Positions 53,804-62,800 of a DNA stretch of 64,000 nucleotides are shown in pieces (position 1 is the first letter of the stretch; each line of letters begins with the position of its first letter). The stretch spans positions 41,441 through 105,440 of the forward strand of contig NZ_KB851213.1 in assembly GCF_000368265.1 (NCBI RefSeq), written 5' to 3'. The notes under the pieces were generated by a model. The model was not told where the DNA came from. It worked only from the letters and a program-made list of their open reading frames with translations, and ran no database searches. The stretch is from Acinetobacter brisouisimilis (GTDB taxonomy: Bacteria; Pseudomonadota; Gammaproteobacteria; Pseudomonadales; Moraxellaceae). The translations under genes were made by a program, and so were the position numbers.

Positions 53804-54987
53804 GAAATTGCTCCTAATCCATCAATTTTTACAGGCTCAAGACCCATAGACGTTAATCTTTCTGCGAGATTTGACCGACTATGCCAAACTGGATCAGATT
53901 CCCAAAAACACAAATTGATTCGCAGTGCCGCATAAAATGCCTGTGCCGCATCAGAAACAGGATCACCAATAACAACTGCTGTTTTCAAATAAGAAAACCC
54001 ATACTCTTCCAAAATGACTTGGCGAAAACAACCTAGTACCCATTTCTCTGACCAAGAAAGAGCTTGCCCCTGATCTTGTGTATTGAATATCCGCTGAAAA
54101 ATTCGAGAATAAATAGATCGTTCTGATGGAAGTCGCTGTAATATCAAGTGATACAGCTGCTCATAATCAAATTGAGTTCCAAATAACACCGTAGGTGCGA
54201 TCACCTGCTGATCCTGATCAAGCGTTTCCAATGTCTCTGGAAGATTCAAAGTAAAACCGACATACAACCAAACTGACCAGACATAGCGCATTTGCTGTAC
54301 ATTTCCAAATGCGCTTGCAATAGATGCTTGCTCCAAACTATCTAGCTGATATAACTGTGCCATTTGCTGTGCCTGAGCAATCAATTCCTGATGACGATAG
54401 GACACTTGCAAATGTTCAGACTCAGAAAATCGTTCAAAACTAAATGCAATCTGCTGGTTTTCAAATAAAAGATTTTCGAATTTAATCTGATTCTGATCTT
54501 GATGTTTTGCCAATAGTTGATGGCTGGAAACTATATGTTCATATTCGGGCGGAGTCAGATGATTCTGTTGCAGATAAAAAATATAAAGCGGTAAATCTTC
54601 AAATTGCTGCAATGGGATTAATTGTTCTAAATGTTCCACCACAGCGTAATCTGGCCGCAATTGCTGAAAATACTGTAAAATTTGTTCAGATGTTAAAGTA
54701 TCCAGATCAGTGTCAACGAACTGAATTTTTCCTCCTAAGGCCTGTACAGCAAGACTTATGGCAATTACATCAATATTCAGCTGACTCAGTAGCAAAATCG
54801 ATTGGTTTTTTTTAAAGCCATACCCGTGCAATGCATTAGCATAGTGTTCACTTATTTCAAGTACATCGTGCCATGACCATGTATGCCATAAGCCGAACTG
54901 CTTTTGCCGTATTGCAACCTGTTTAGGTTTCTGCTGAGCGTGACTCAACAGCAAACTTACAAAATGCTGAAACGATGAATTTGACAT
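53800..54987 (-). CDS. Degenerate AMP-binding (acyl-CoA synthetase-like) protein
   Basis: 395 residues. The front part looks like the N-terminus of an acyl-CoA synthetase (QKQFGLWHTWSWHDVLEISE, LLSQLNIDVIAISLAVQALG). The P-loop TSGTTGxPKG is not there: the matching stretch reads FSFERFSESEHLQVSYRHQE. The later YGxTE and the C-terminal Lys domain are also absent. The related genes of other Liv operons encode full 600-residue long-chain acyl-CoA ligases. So this is a shortened, probably non-catalytic relative. First gene of the operon, with 4-bp overlap to livG. Confidence 0.68.
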   Translation of the reverse strand: MSNSSFQHFVSLLLSHAQQKPKQVAIRQKQFGLWHTWSWHDVLEISEHYANALHGYGFKKNQSILLLSQLNIDVIAISLAVQALGGKIQFVDTDLDTLTSEQILQYFQQLRPDYAVVEHLEQLIPLQQFEDLPLYIFYLQQNHLTPPEYEHIVSSHQLLAKHQDQNQIKFENLLFENQQIAFSFERFSESEHLQVSYRHQELIAQAQQMAQLYQLDSLEQASIASAFGNVQQMRYVWSVWLYVGFTLNLPETLETLDQDQQVIAPTVLFGTQFDYEQLYHLILQRLPSERSIYSRIFQRIFNTQDQGQALSWSEKWVLGCFRQVILEEYGFSYLKTAVVIGDPVSDAAQAFYAALRINLCFWESDPVWHSRSNLAERLTSMGLEPVKIDGLGAIS

Positions 54988-55284
54988 ACCAAGTCTTTTC
55001 CTCCTGATTCATGTGATTCCTTTGCACTCTATTGCACAAGGGAACATAAGCCTTAATCAGAAGGATTTATAACAATTAGTATGCCAAGTATTATTTTGTT
55101 TAAAATCAAATACTTATTAAGGTAAGAATGCAATATGTTGAGATTACAACAAATACAGTCAAACATCGTGTTGAAAATCAAACAGAATTGTGAAAAATCA
55201 ACAGTCGCAGGAAAAATTTAAGCCTGATTATGCAAATGAAAATTTGATTATTTATTGATTAAGTTATTAGTTTTAATTCTAAGA
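54988..55284. other. Upstream region of the Liv-type operon
   Basis: About 300 AT-rich bases with no gene. Holds the operon promoter. No regulator gene adjoins it; the element at 55285 begins here. Confidence 0.4.
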
Positions 55285-55530
55285 GGCTTTGTTGCACAAA
55301 CCTATCGTTAAGGATTTATTAAGCAATATAATGCTCAAATGAATAAACCTACACAGGCTTTGTTCTATAAACATTCAAAAGCTGAGTTTTCCCCAAACCA
55401 TTCGAATTTAAGTGACAACTTGGGTGTGAGGTCTACCTAATTCCGTAAATCTATTCAGGACTGCCACACGTGCGTGAATTTCATTGACCTGACTTTGAAA
55501 GTTCCTTGTGTTGAATTTCTCTCCTAACGA
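55285..55530. mobile_element. Rearranged IS5-family scraps
   Basis: The 5' end (GGCTTTGTTGCACAAACCTA) reads forward from 55285, while a transposase C-terminal piece (55433-55525, FTELGR inverse) reads backward. So both orientations of the same IS are joined, with the central part missing. Confidence 0.65.
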
Positions 55531-55533
55531 CCA

Positions 55534-55544
55534 TTATGTTAAAT
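55534..55544 (+). other. XerD half of a damaged pdif site
   Basis: TTATGTTAAAT is a perfect XerD half. The XerC half position (55517-55527) reads TTCTCTCCTAA, only 6 of 11, being IS5-type DNA. It marks the left side of the chrBA region, in C-D orientation. Confidence 0.5.
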
Positions 55545-55600
55545 TGGTGAAATATTCTTTAATAATTTTTTATCTGAAAGAATATATTTGAGTAATTTAA

Positions 55601-55630
55601 AAAAAGCATGGTTTTTTTATCCATGCTTTT
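55601..55630 (-). terminator. Terminator after chrA
   Basis: AAAAGCATGG ... CCATGCTTTT stem, 13 bases past the chrA stop. Confidence 0.78.
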
Positions 55631-55642
55631 AATGCTCATTTT

Positions 55643-57001
55643 TTATAGTATAAGTTTAATCGTTAAGCCCACTAAGGCAGAGCCGATGATGACTCTGAGC
55701 ACACTTTGATTGAACTTAAATAATGCAGCTACAGCAAAAATAGCAATGATGGCAGAGATATAATTAAAATTTCCTTCAAAACCCTTTGGCCAAAGCACGT
55801 GGTAACATAAAAAGAGTGCCAAATTTAAAATTACACCTACCACGGCAGCGGTAATGGCTGTTAAAGGGGCTGTGAATTTAATTTGATTGTGTGTGGACTC
55901 TATAATAGGTGCTCCTGCTAAGATGAAGAAAAATGAGAAAATAAAGGTGAACCACGTGACAATGATTGCACCTAATGCACCTGCAATAAATTGATGTTCA
56001 GCACCAAGGAGTGAGTGGTTATAGGCAGCTAAGAAACCTACAAAAGCCACCACTATGATCAATGGACCAGGAGTACTTTCACCTAAAGCTAAGCCATCGA
56101 TCATTTGAGTTGGAGTTAGCCAGTGATAGAAACCAACCGCCCCCTGATACACATAAGGGAGAACTGCATAAGCACCACCGAATGTTAGCAATGCCGCTTT
56201 AGTAAAAAACCAAGCCAGTTGAGTATAAGAATGACTCCATCCTAAAACTGCTGTTAAAGAAGCCAGTGGAATTACCCATAAAAGCGCTGCGATTACAGTT
56301 ATTTTTATAAGATGAGACCATTTAAAAATAGCATGTTCAGGTGTAGGGGTATCGTCATCAATAATTGCACGTCCATAAGATTTTTGAGTGGACTGATGCG
56401 TACTTACAATAAATAAATCAGGATGCTTCTTACCAACCAGATAACCCAATATAGCTGCACATAAAACGATGAAAGGAAAAGGTATATTAAAAATAAATAT
56501 CGCGAGGAAAGCGACAATCGCAATCCCCCATAGAAACTTATTCTTTAACGAACGGCTGCCAATACGATAAGTTGCATGGAATACAATTGCTGCAACTGCT
56601 GGTTTAATTCCATAAAATAAACCAGCAATGATGGGGACGTTTCCATATATCACATATATCACATAGATCCAAGAAAGCCCTATCAGGATAAAAAGAGATG
56701 GTAAAATAAATAAAACCCCTGCAATTATGCCCCCCTTGGTTTTATGCATTAACCATCCAATATAAGTTGCAAGTTGTTGAGCCTCTGGACCAGGTAAAAG
56801 CATGCAATAATTCAATGCATGCATAAAACGCTGTTCTGAAATCCATTTTTTTTCTTCAACTAATTCTTGGTGCATAACAGCGATTTGCCCAGCAGGGCCG
56901 CCAAAGCTAATAAATCCGAGCTTTAACCAAAATTTGAATGCTTGCCAAAAGCTGATAGATTCAATTTCTAGTTCCTCTACTAAAGATGGCTTATTATTCA
57001 T
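55643..57001 (-). CDS. chrA: ChrA chromate efflux transporter
   Basis: 452 residues, the long two-domain CHR form. N-domain: FWLKLGFISFGGPAGQIAVM, LPGPEAQQLATYIGWLMHKT. C-domain: LAWFFTKAALLTFGGAYAVL, LALGESTPGPLIIVVAFVGF. The FGGP/FGGA and PGPEAQ/TPGPL motifs mark both halves. It pumps chromate out of the cell. It overlaps chrB by 4 bp. Confidence 0.93.
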   Translation of the reverse strand: MNNKPSLVEELEIESISFWQAFKFWLKLGFISFGGPAGQIAVMHQELVEEKKWISEQRFMHALNYCMLLPGPEAQQLATYIGWLMHKTKGGIIAGVLFILPSLFILIGLSWIYVIYVIYGNVPIIAGLFYGIKPAVAAIVFHATYRIGSRSLKNKFLWGIAIVAFLAIFIFNIPFPFIVLCAAILGYLVGKKHPDLFIVSTHQSTQKSYGRAIIDDDTPTPEHAIFKWSHLIKITVIAALLWVIPLASLTAVLGWSHSYTQLAWFFTKAALLTFGGAYAVLPYVYQGAVGFYHWLTPTQMIDGLALGESTPGPLIIVVAFVGFLAAYNHSLLGAEHQFIAGALGAIIVTWFTFIFSFFFILAGAPIIESTHNQIKFTAPLTAITAAVVGVILNLALFLCYHVLWPKGFEGNFNYISAIIAIFAVAALFKFNQSVLRVIIGSALVGLTIKLIL

Positions 57002-57924
57002 ACTAAACTCCTTTGAAAGTCTGCATATAAACCATCAAAAATATGGTTTGAAAGATGAAGTAATTGATCATCATCTGTGATCGTACTTCTTAGTCCTTGT
57101 AAAATTTTCTCAATTCCTAAAGCTTCGGCAGGCTCATTTCCTCCAACATCTAAAAAATGAACAATTTCAGCGATTTTATTTAAAGCAGGGTTTTGTAATT
57201 CAAAGCTATTTATCAAGACTTCAAAGGTGACAAGGTTATTGATATGCGTAAATTGGGCATGATCAAAATCAAAACCTAAAGCATCATTGGGGCAATCATT
57301 GGGATGCTCTAACCAAATAAATTTTGCCTGATGATCTACAAATTTTTGAATGATCCATGCAGATGCCAAACGGTCAACCCAAGGGCGTTTTCTGGTTGCC
57401 CAGATTTTATTTTGAAAGTCCTGTTTGAATAGGACATTTAATTGCTGTTCAAAATTATTAGGTTCATCATATTCATCTAATCGAGCAATCGCATGTTCCA
57501 ATCGGGTTAATTCATTGAGTGTTTTGCTTTGATAAGTATTAGGTAAAAAATCAATTTCTATCAGTGAATTAAGAGTTTTTCTTAGTTTTCGAATCTGTTT
57601 GAGATGTTCCTTTTTTTTGTTTTCCTCAAGTGTATTTTGTATTTGTAAAATTTCGGTTCTGAGTTCTTCATATTCTCCAGTCCTGTCAAAAAGTTGAGCA
57701 AGGTTTAAAGTTGCAGGAGCTTCAGTCTGAAAGATATAAGCTTGACCATGTTCATTAAGATGATCATTAACAATAGACTCGAATTTTTCAGAATGTATTG
57801 CTGGTAATAGGTAGACTCCATCTCTCAAAGTTGCTGCACCATTTGACTTTAAAGAGCGCCAAATTCTCATTCTTGCAGTTGTACTTTGGCTGGGGAGAGA
57901 TGAAATAAGTAATGATAATTTCAT
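56998..57924 (-). CDS. chrB: ChrB chromate resistance protein
   Basis: 308 residues from ATG 57924 (MKLSLLISSLPSQ; three earlier codons are possible). The N-terminal ChrB_N part (ARMRIWRSLKSNGAATLRDG) is followed by a charged coiled region and the ChrB_C domain (WATRKRPWVDRLASAWIIQK, GFDFDHAQFTHINNLVTFEV). ChrB acts as a chromate-sensing regulator or helper. Upstream of chrA, as usual. Confidence 0.9.
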   Translation of the reverse strand: MKLSLLISSLPSQSTTARMRIWRSLKSNGAATLRDGVYLLPAIHSEKFESIVNDHLNEHGQAYIFQTEAPATLNLAQLFDRTGEYEELRTEILQIQNTLEENKKKEHLKQIRKLRKTLNSLIEIDFLPNTYQSKTLNELTRLEHAIARLDEYDEPNNFEQQLNVLFKQDFQNKIWATRKRPWVDRLASAWIIQKFVDHQAKFIWLEHPNDCPNDALGFDFDHAQFTHINNLVTFEVLINSFELQNPALNKIAEIVHFLDVGGNEPAEALGIEKILQGLRSTITDDDQLLHLSNHIFDGLYADFQRSLV

Positions 57925-58301
57925 GTTATACACTTAACATATTTTGTTTAAAATATAACAATTACTTGTAATTAAAAATGGTTTTTATTGAATAAGGGTA
58001 TGTGTAAAAGTAATAAAGATTCTTTCATATGAAATAGCAAACTCAAAAGACGTTTATAAAACCCGTAGTATGTAAAATAGGACTTTATAAACCTATGTGT
58101 TTAGGAAATACATATGGTTTGGCTTATTACTTATTACTAGGTACGCTATCACTGCTGGAATGGTTATACTTATCTCAGAAGTTGCTAAACGTAGTGATCG
58201 TTTAGGATGATTGATTGCAACCTTAATCACGTGTTGATGCTGTACAACAAGCTTTAAATGAGACATTTAAAGAATAATAATGAAAAATTAGGAGGTGTTC
58301 T
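57925..58301. other. Gap holding chrBA promoter and decayed DUF3147-like scrap
   Basis: A XerC-like half TCATATGAAAT (58025-58035, 9 of 11) could be the remains of the right pdif site of the chr cassette; no good XerD half adjoins. At about 58150-58240 the forward strand shows ITAGMVILISEVAKRSDRLG then LIATLI in broken frame, like DUF3147 membrane proteins. TTAGGAGGTG before 58302 is the SRAP ribosome site. Confidence 0.4.
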
Positions 58302-58913
58302 ATGTGTGCCAACTACGAACCCATTAGTCGTGATCGAGTCTATTTGCTGGATCTACTGGAACCCACCTTCCAATATCAGAATGACATCTATCCTGGTGGT
58401 GACTGCCCGCTTATTTTTTCCAATCAAGGGCATGTAGAATGGCGTGAAGTGAAATTTGGTCTTGTGCCCAAATGGGCAAAGGACTTAAAAATCTGTCGTC
58501 ATACTTATAATGCACGGACTGAAACCGTAGATCAAAAACCTAGCTTTAGACATGCCTGGTTTAAAAATCAGTTTGCCCTGATTCCGGTGGAAACCATTTT
58601 CGAACCCAAATACATTGAGGGAAAATCACATTGGTATGGGATTAAACGCAAAGATGGACAGCCCTTCACTGTCGCTGCGCTTTATGAGAATGCTGTGATT
58701 GATGATCAGCAAGTTCGTTCCATGAGTATGCTAACCATTAATGCCGATCATCATCCTTTCATGTCTCAATTTCATAAGCCTGAAGATGAAAAGCGCTCGA
58801 TTATTGTGATTCCAGAGCAATATCGGAAGGATTGGCTCAATTGTAGCCATGATGAAGCCCGTGACTTTTTCTTTGAGATGCAGGATGAATATATTGCTCT
58901 ACCCAAAGACTAG
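58302..58913 (+). CDS. SRAP/YedK-family DNA crosslink protein
   Basis: 203 residues. Cys2 is the catalytic residue (MCANYEPIS). Other marks are WGLVPxWA-like FGLVPKWAKD, YNARTETVDQKPSFRHAW, the Glu in VETIFEPKY and the His in MSQFHKPEDEKR. SRAP proteins form a thiazolidine link to abasic sites in single-stranded DNA and shield them. Plasmid copies are common beside UmuDC or DNA-transfer genes. An excellent Shine-Dalgarno AGGAGGTG precedes the ATG. Confidence 0.93.
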   Translation: MCANYEPISRDRVYLLDLLEPTFQYQNDIYPGGDCPLIFSNQGHVEWREVKFGLVPKWAKDLKICRHTYNARTETVDQKPSFRHAWFKNQFALIPVETIFEPKYIEGKSHWYGIKRKDGQPFTVAALYENAVIDDQQVRSMSMLTINADHHPFMSQFHKPEDEKRSIIVIPEQYRKDWLNCSHDEARDFFFEMQDEYIALPKD

Positions 58914-58949
58914 GTATCTAAAAATTTAATGCAACTTTAATTATCCAAA

Positions 58950-59031
58950 ATAATAAAGCACTTCCATACGTGGGTGCTTTGTCACGGTTAAAACGAGAAG
59001 GAAAATGTCCACCAGGCCTTGAGCACAGATA
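58950..59031 (+). mobile_element. IS6-family internal scrap, inverted
   Basis: AAAGCACTTCCATACGTGGG then GTTAAAACGAGAAGGAAAAT read as the inverse of the IS6 copy at 28450-28540. No ends. Confidence 0.6.
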
Positions 59032-59036
59032 AATGA

Positions 59037-59096
59037 ACTGCTCCTAGTATCCTAGACATGAAGTAGCCTCATTTTGACGCTTCTTCAGATGCTTCA
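59037..59096. mobile_element. IS3-type terminal fragment (end B)
   Basis: TGAACTGCTCCTAGTATCCT, then AGACATGAAGTAGCCTCATT. Third copy of the same end (see 6234, 19391). It lies against the end of the recombinase gene. Confidence 0.45.
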
Positions 59097-59100
59097 TTTT

Positions 59101-59664
59101 TTACTCCTTTGCCAAATACCGATAAACAGCCTGTCGGCTAATTCCAAAAGCCTTCCCCAAAGCAGCCTTCGAACTATATTTACCTTCTGCCCAAGCCTGA
59201 CGTAAAGCATCCGCCTGATCAGATTTGAGTTTATGTACCCGACCTTTATATTTACCTTGAGCCGCTGCCAGCTTGATGCCTTCTTTTTGCCGTTCTAAAA
59301 TAATTTCACGTTCAAACTGAGCAAAAGCTCCCATCAATTGCAACATCAGGTTATCCATCGGCGTGGCTTGGGCAGTAAAGGTAATTTTTTCTTTGATAAA
59401 TTGAATTGCAATACCGCGCTTAACCAATTTGTCTACTTCTTCAACCAAGTCTTTAAGACTTCGAGCAAAACGATCCATGGAATGCACCACCACCATGTCC
59501 CCTTCCCGAACATAGTTCAACATTTCTTGAAATTTGGGGCGGTCGGTATTTTTACCTGAAGCCTTGTCTATGAACAGTCGGTCAGTTTCGATGCCTTCAA
59601 GTTGGCGTCCAGTATTTTGCTCGACTGAGCTGACTCGGACATAGCCGACTTTTTGACCTTTCAT
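59101..59664 (-). CDS. Tn3-type serine resolvase
   Basis: 187 residues. MKGQKVGYVRVSSVEQNTGR carries the catalytic Ser. VVVHSMDRFARSLKDLVEEV and MDNLMLQLMGAFAQFERE are the usual resolvase marks. The HTH is KAALGKAFGISRQAVYRYLA. Complete and likely active. A near-palindrome TCTATTATAGATAATAGA (59713-59730) upstream may be part of its res site. Confidence 0.92.
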   Translation of the reverse strand: MKGQKVGYVRVSSVEQNTGRQLEGIETDRLFIDKASGKNTDRPKFQEMLNYVREGDMVVVHSMDRFARSLKDLVEEVDKLVKRGIAIQFIKEKITFTAQATPMDNLMLQLMGAFAQFEREIILERQKEGIKLAAAQGKYKGRVHKLKSDQADALRQAWAEGKYSSKAALGKAFGISRQAVYRYLAKE

Positions 59665-59834
59665 GCATTTCGCTCCAAATGGACTAAAAACAACCCAATT
59701 TGTCTATTATAGATAATAGATTTAAAAATAACATGTTATGTATGATCAAAAAACATTTAAAAGAGACATTGTTTGCTTGGATAAAAATATGTATCTTTAG
59801 GGTATACTCTAAAGTAACAATTATTGTAATAAAA
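59665..59834. promoter_or_regulatory. Resolvase upstream region, candidate res site
   Basis: 170 bp containing TCTATTATAGATAATAGA and AACATGTTATG in short succession. Paired inverted sites upstream of a resolvase gene are typical of res. Confidence 0.4.
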
Positions 59835-59870
59835 AGGTCTGTAGCTATTTTTGAATAGCTACAGACCTTA
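59835..59870. terminator. Terminator of the RTX gene
   Basis: 16-bp perfect stem AAGGTCTGTAGCTATT with loop TTTG, then the inverse, and a T-run on the reverse strand. Just past the RTX stop. Confidence 0.88.
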
Positions 59871-59875
59871 TAAGA

Positions 59876-62800
59876 TTAGATGATAATTTGCTGATTATTT
59901 ATTAAGTCATTGAGATTGGTATTTACATTATTTAATGTTAATAACAAGGTACTATTATAAAGTGTATCTCCACCATCTCGATCAATATAGAGTTGTGTAT
60001 TATTGCCACTCACAACTGTCTTAATAAATGGTTCTAAGCTTACAGCACTAGAACTACTTGTATAGTTCACAAGTAAATCACCAATATCAATTTTATCTGC
60101 ATTTAGATTAGTTGTAGTATTACCAACTGTGAAATCAGACCATGTATCACTGCCATTGCCACCCAATGCATCAGAATTCAATAATAATTGATAAATTAAG
60201 GTATCTGAACCAGTTCCACCAGTAAATTGGTCATTTCCAGCCATTCCATCTAAAATATCATTTCCAGCACCACCACTTAAAATATTATTAGCGCTATTGC
60301 CAATTAAGGTATTATTGAGTGTATTGCCTGTGGCATTAATTGCAGCGGATCCTGTTAAAGTTAGGTTTTCTAGATTATTTCCAAGAGTAAAGGTAACTGA
60401 GCTCAGAACTGTATCGATACCTTCGTTAGCATTTTCAGTAATGGCATCACCTGTACTATCTACAATGTAGGTATCATTTCCTGTACCACCAAGTAGTTTA
60501 TCATTCCCCGCTCCACCATTAAGATAATCATCGCCTGCTCCGCCTGTTAAGGTATTCACAGCACTATTTCCAATTAAGATATTGTTTAATGCATTGCCTG
60601 TGGCATTAATTGCAGATGTTCCTGTTAAAGTTAGGTTTTCAACATTATTCCCCAATGTATATGTCACACTACTTTGAACAGTATCTATACCTTCATTCGG
60701 GTTTTCATTGACAATATCACCTGTATTGTCAACGATATAAGTGTCATCACCTTTACCACCATACATAATGTCACTTCCTGTACCACCATTTAAAGTATCG
60801 TTTCCAGATTGACCATATAAAGTGTCATTACCAGCCTGACCTGTAATCGTATCATTGCCAGAGCCACCATATAATGTATCTGCGCTACTTGTACCATTTA
60901 TGGTCAAATTTTGAATCGTAAAACTAAGCTTAAATATATCTGAAACAGTTTGATTTGATGTATCTTTTGCTGTGATTTTAATATTTAAAGCGGGTGAATT
61001 TTCTGGTGATGTTCCACTCAAAGTTCGTGTTGTTGCATTAAAACTTAACCATGTAGGTAAAGCACTACCATCTTCTAAGGTTGCAGAATAGCTGAGTGTA
61101 TCGCCATCGGCATCTGTAAATGCATTTGAAGCAACGGTATAACTAAAAGCCTTGGCATCTGTAAAATTCTGATCGGCGATTGAGTTGGCAACAACAGGGG
61201 CATGATTTGGTAAGTTGATCTTAAGTGTAAATGAAGTACCTGTACCATAACCATACATATCTGTACCCCAATAAAAGAAACTCAAATTCCCTGAAATACT
61301 AGAGGGAGGTGTACCTATTAAGGTTTGAGTCGCAGCATCAAACGTCAACCAAGATGGTAATGCCTGATACTGACCAGAGCTGTCTTTTGTTGTTAAAGTA
61401 ATTTTATAATTTAAATAATCCCAGCTATCTTGATCAACAATCACATTATTTGCAAACTTATAGCTAAAGTTAGCACCTTGATTAGCATTAATTGTTGGGA
61501 TCGCTGCATTTACCGTAGGTGCATGATTTGTTGCAGCCCGATTAACCAATGCATCAATGTCTGCTGTCGTCCATGTTGTACCTGAATCAAAAATAATTTG
61601 ATCAACTTTATATGATGTCGTAGCAGTATCTGCAATATTATAATTATACAGCCAAATATGATCACTACTATTCTTAAAGCTTAAATAAACACTATTCCCT
61701 TGTTTCTGAGCAAATACATCACTACTAGCATAACCTTCGAGTTTAATAGTGTTAACAGCATCAATATTATCTTCAAAGTTATAGGTGTCTGTACCACCAC
61801 CTTTGGCAAAGACATAAGTATCATTACCATCTAAACCATCAATATAATTATCTTGGTTATTGCCAATAATAATATTATCAAGATCATTACCAAATGCTGT
61901 TTTAGCATTTCCTTTTAATACTAAATTTTCAATATTATTTTCTAGCTGCTTATGACTATTACTTAATACAAGTTTACCATTTTCATCATAAGCAATATAT
62001 CGAGAATCTTGCCAACGCTCAATTGTATCAACACCTGAATTTTCATTTTCAATAACCTGATCACCTTCTTGAATATAACTATTTCCGAATTCATCAACCA
62101 TTACTGTATCCGTTGTATCAACAACATAATAGTCATCCCCTAAACCACCTTCCATGTAGTCACTTCCCATACGACCATCAAGGATATTATTACCCTCATT
62201 TCCTATAAGGTTATTATTAAAGTCATCGCCATAAGCATTGAGATTCTGATCTCCCAACAGGGTAACTGCTTCAAAATTATTTAAAGCCAGATCAAAATCT
62301 TGTGCAATATAAATTGTATCATAGCCACCATTAGGGTCATTTTCTTCATAAGTATCGAATTCATCGACTATAAATATATCATCACCCATGTCTCCAACTA
62401 AGTGATCAATACCGTCTCCACCATCTAAATATGCTCCTTGATCACCTGCAATTAAAGTATCATTTCCTTCATCACCAAAGAGTTGACCAGACCCAGTTAA
62501 AATATCATCCCCATCTCCACCATAAACTTGAGCCAATTGATATTTTATATAAACCTGATCATTTCCATTTCCAGCATAAATAAAATCATTTGGATAATAG
62601 TTATTATGATTGATTATATTTGGGTTATAATTATAGATAATATCATTTCCAGAACCACCATATATTTCATCTTTAGCTAATATATCTTGACTAATAATAT
62701 AATCATTTCCATTTCCAGCATAAACTAGACTTTCACCTAGGCCAGTATCAATATGATCATTACCGTCTCCAGCATAAATAGTATCTAGCCCAAGTCGACT

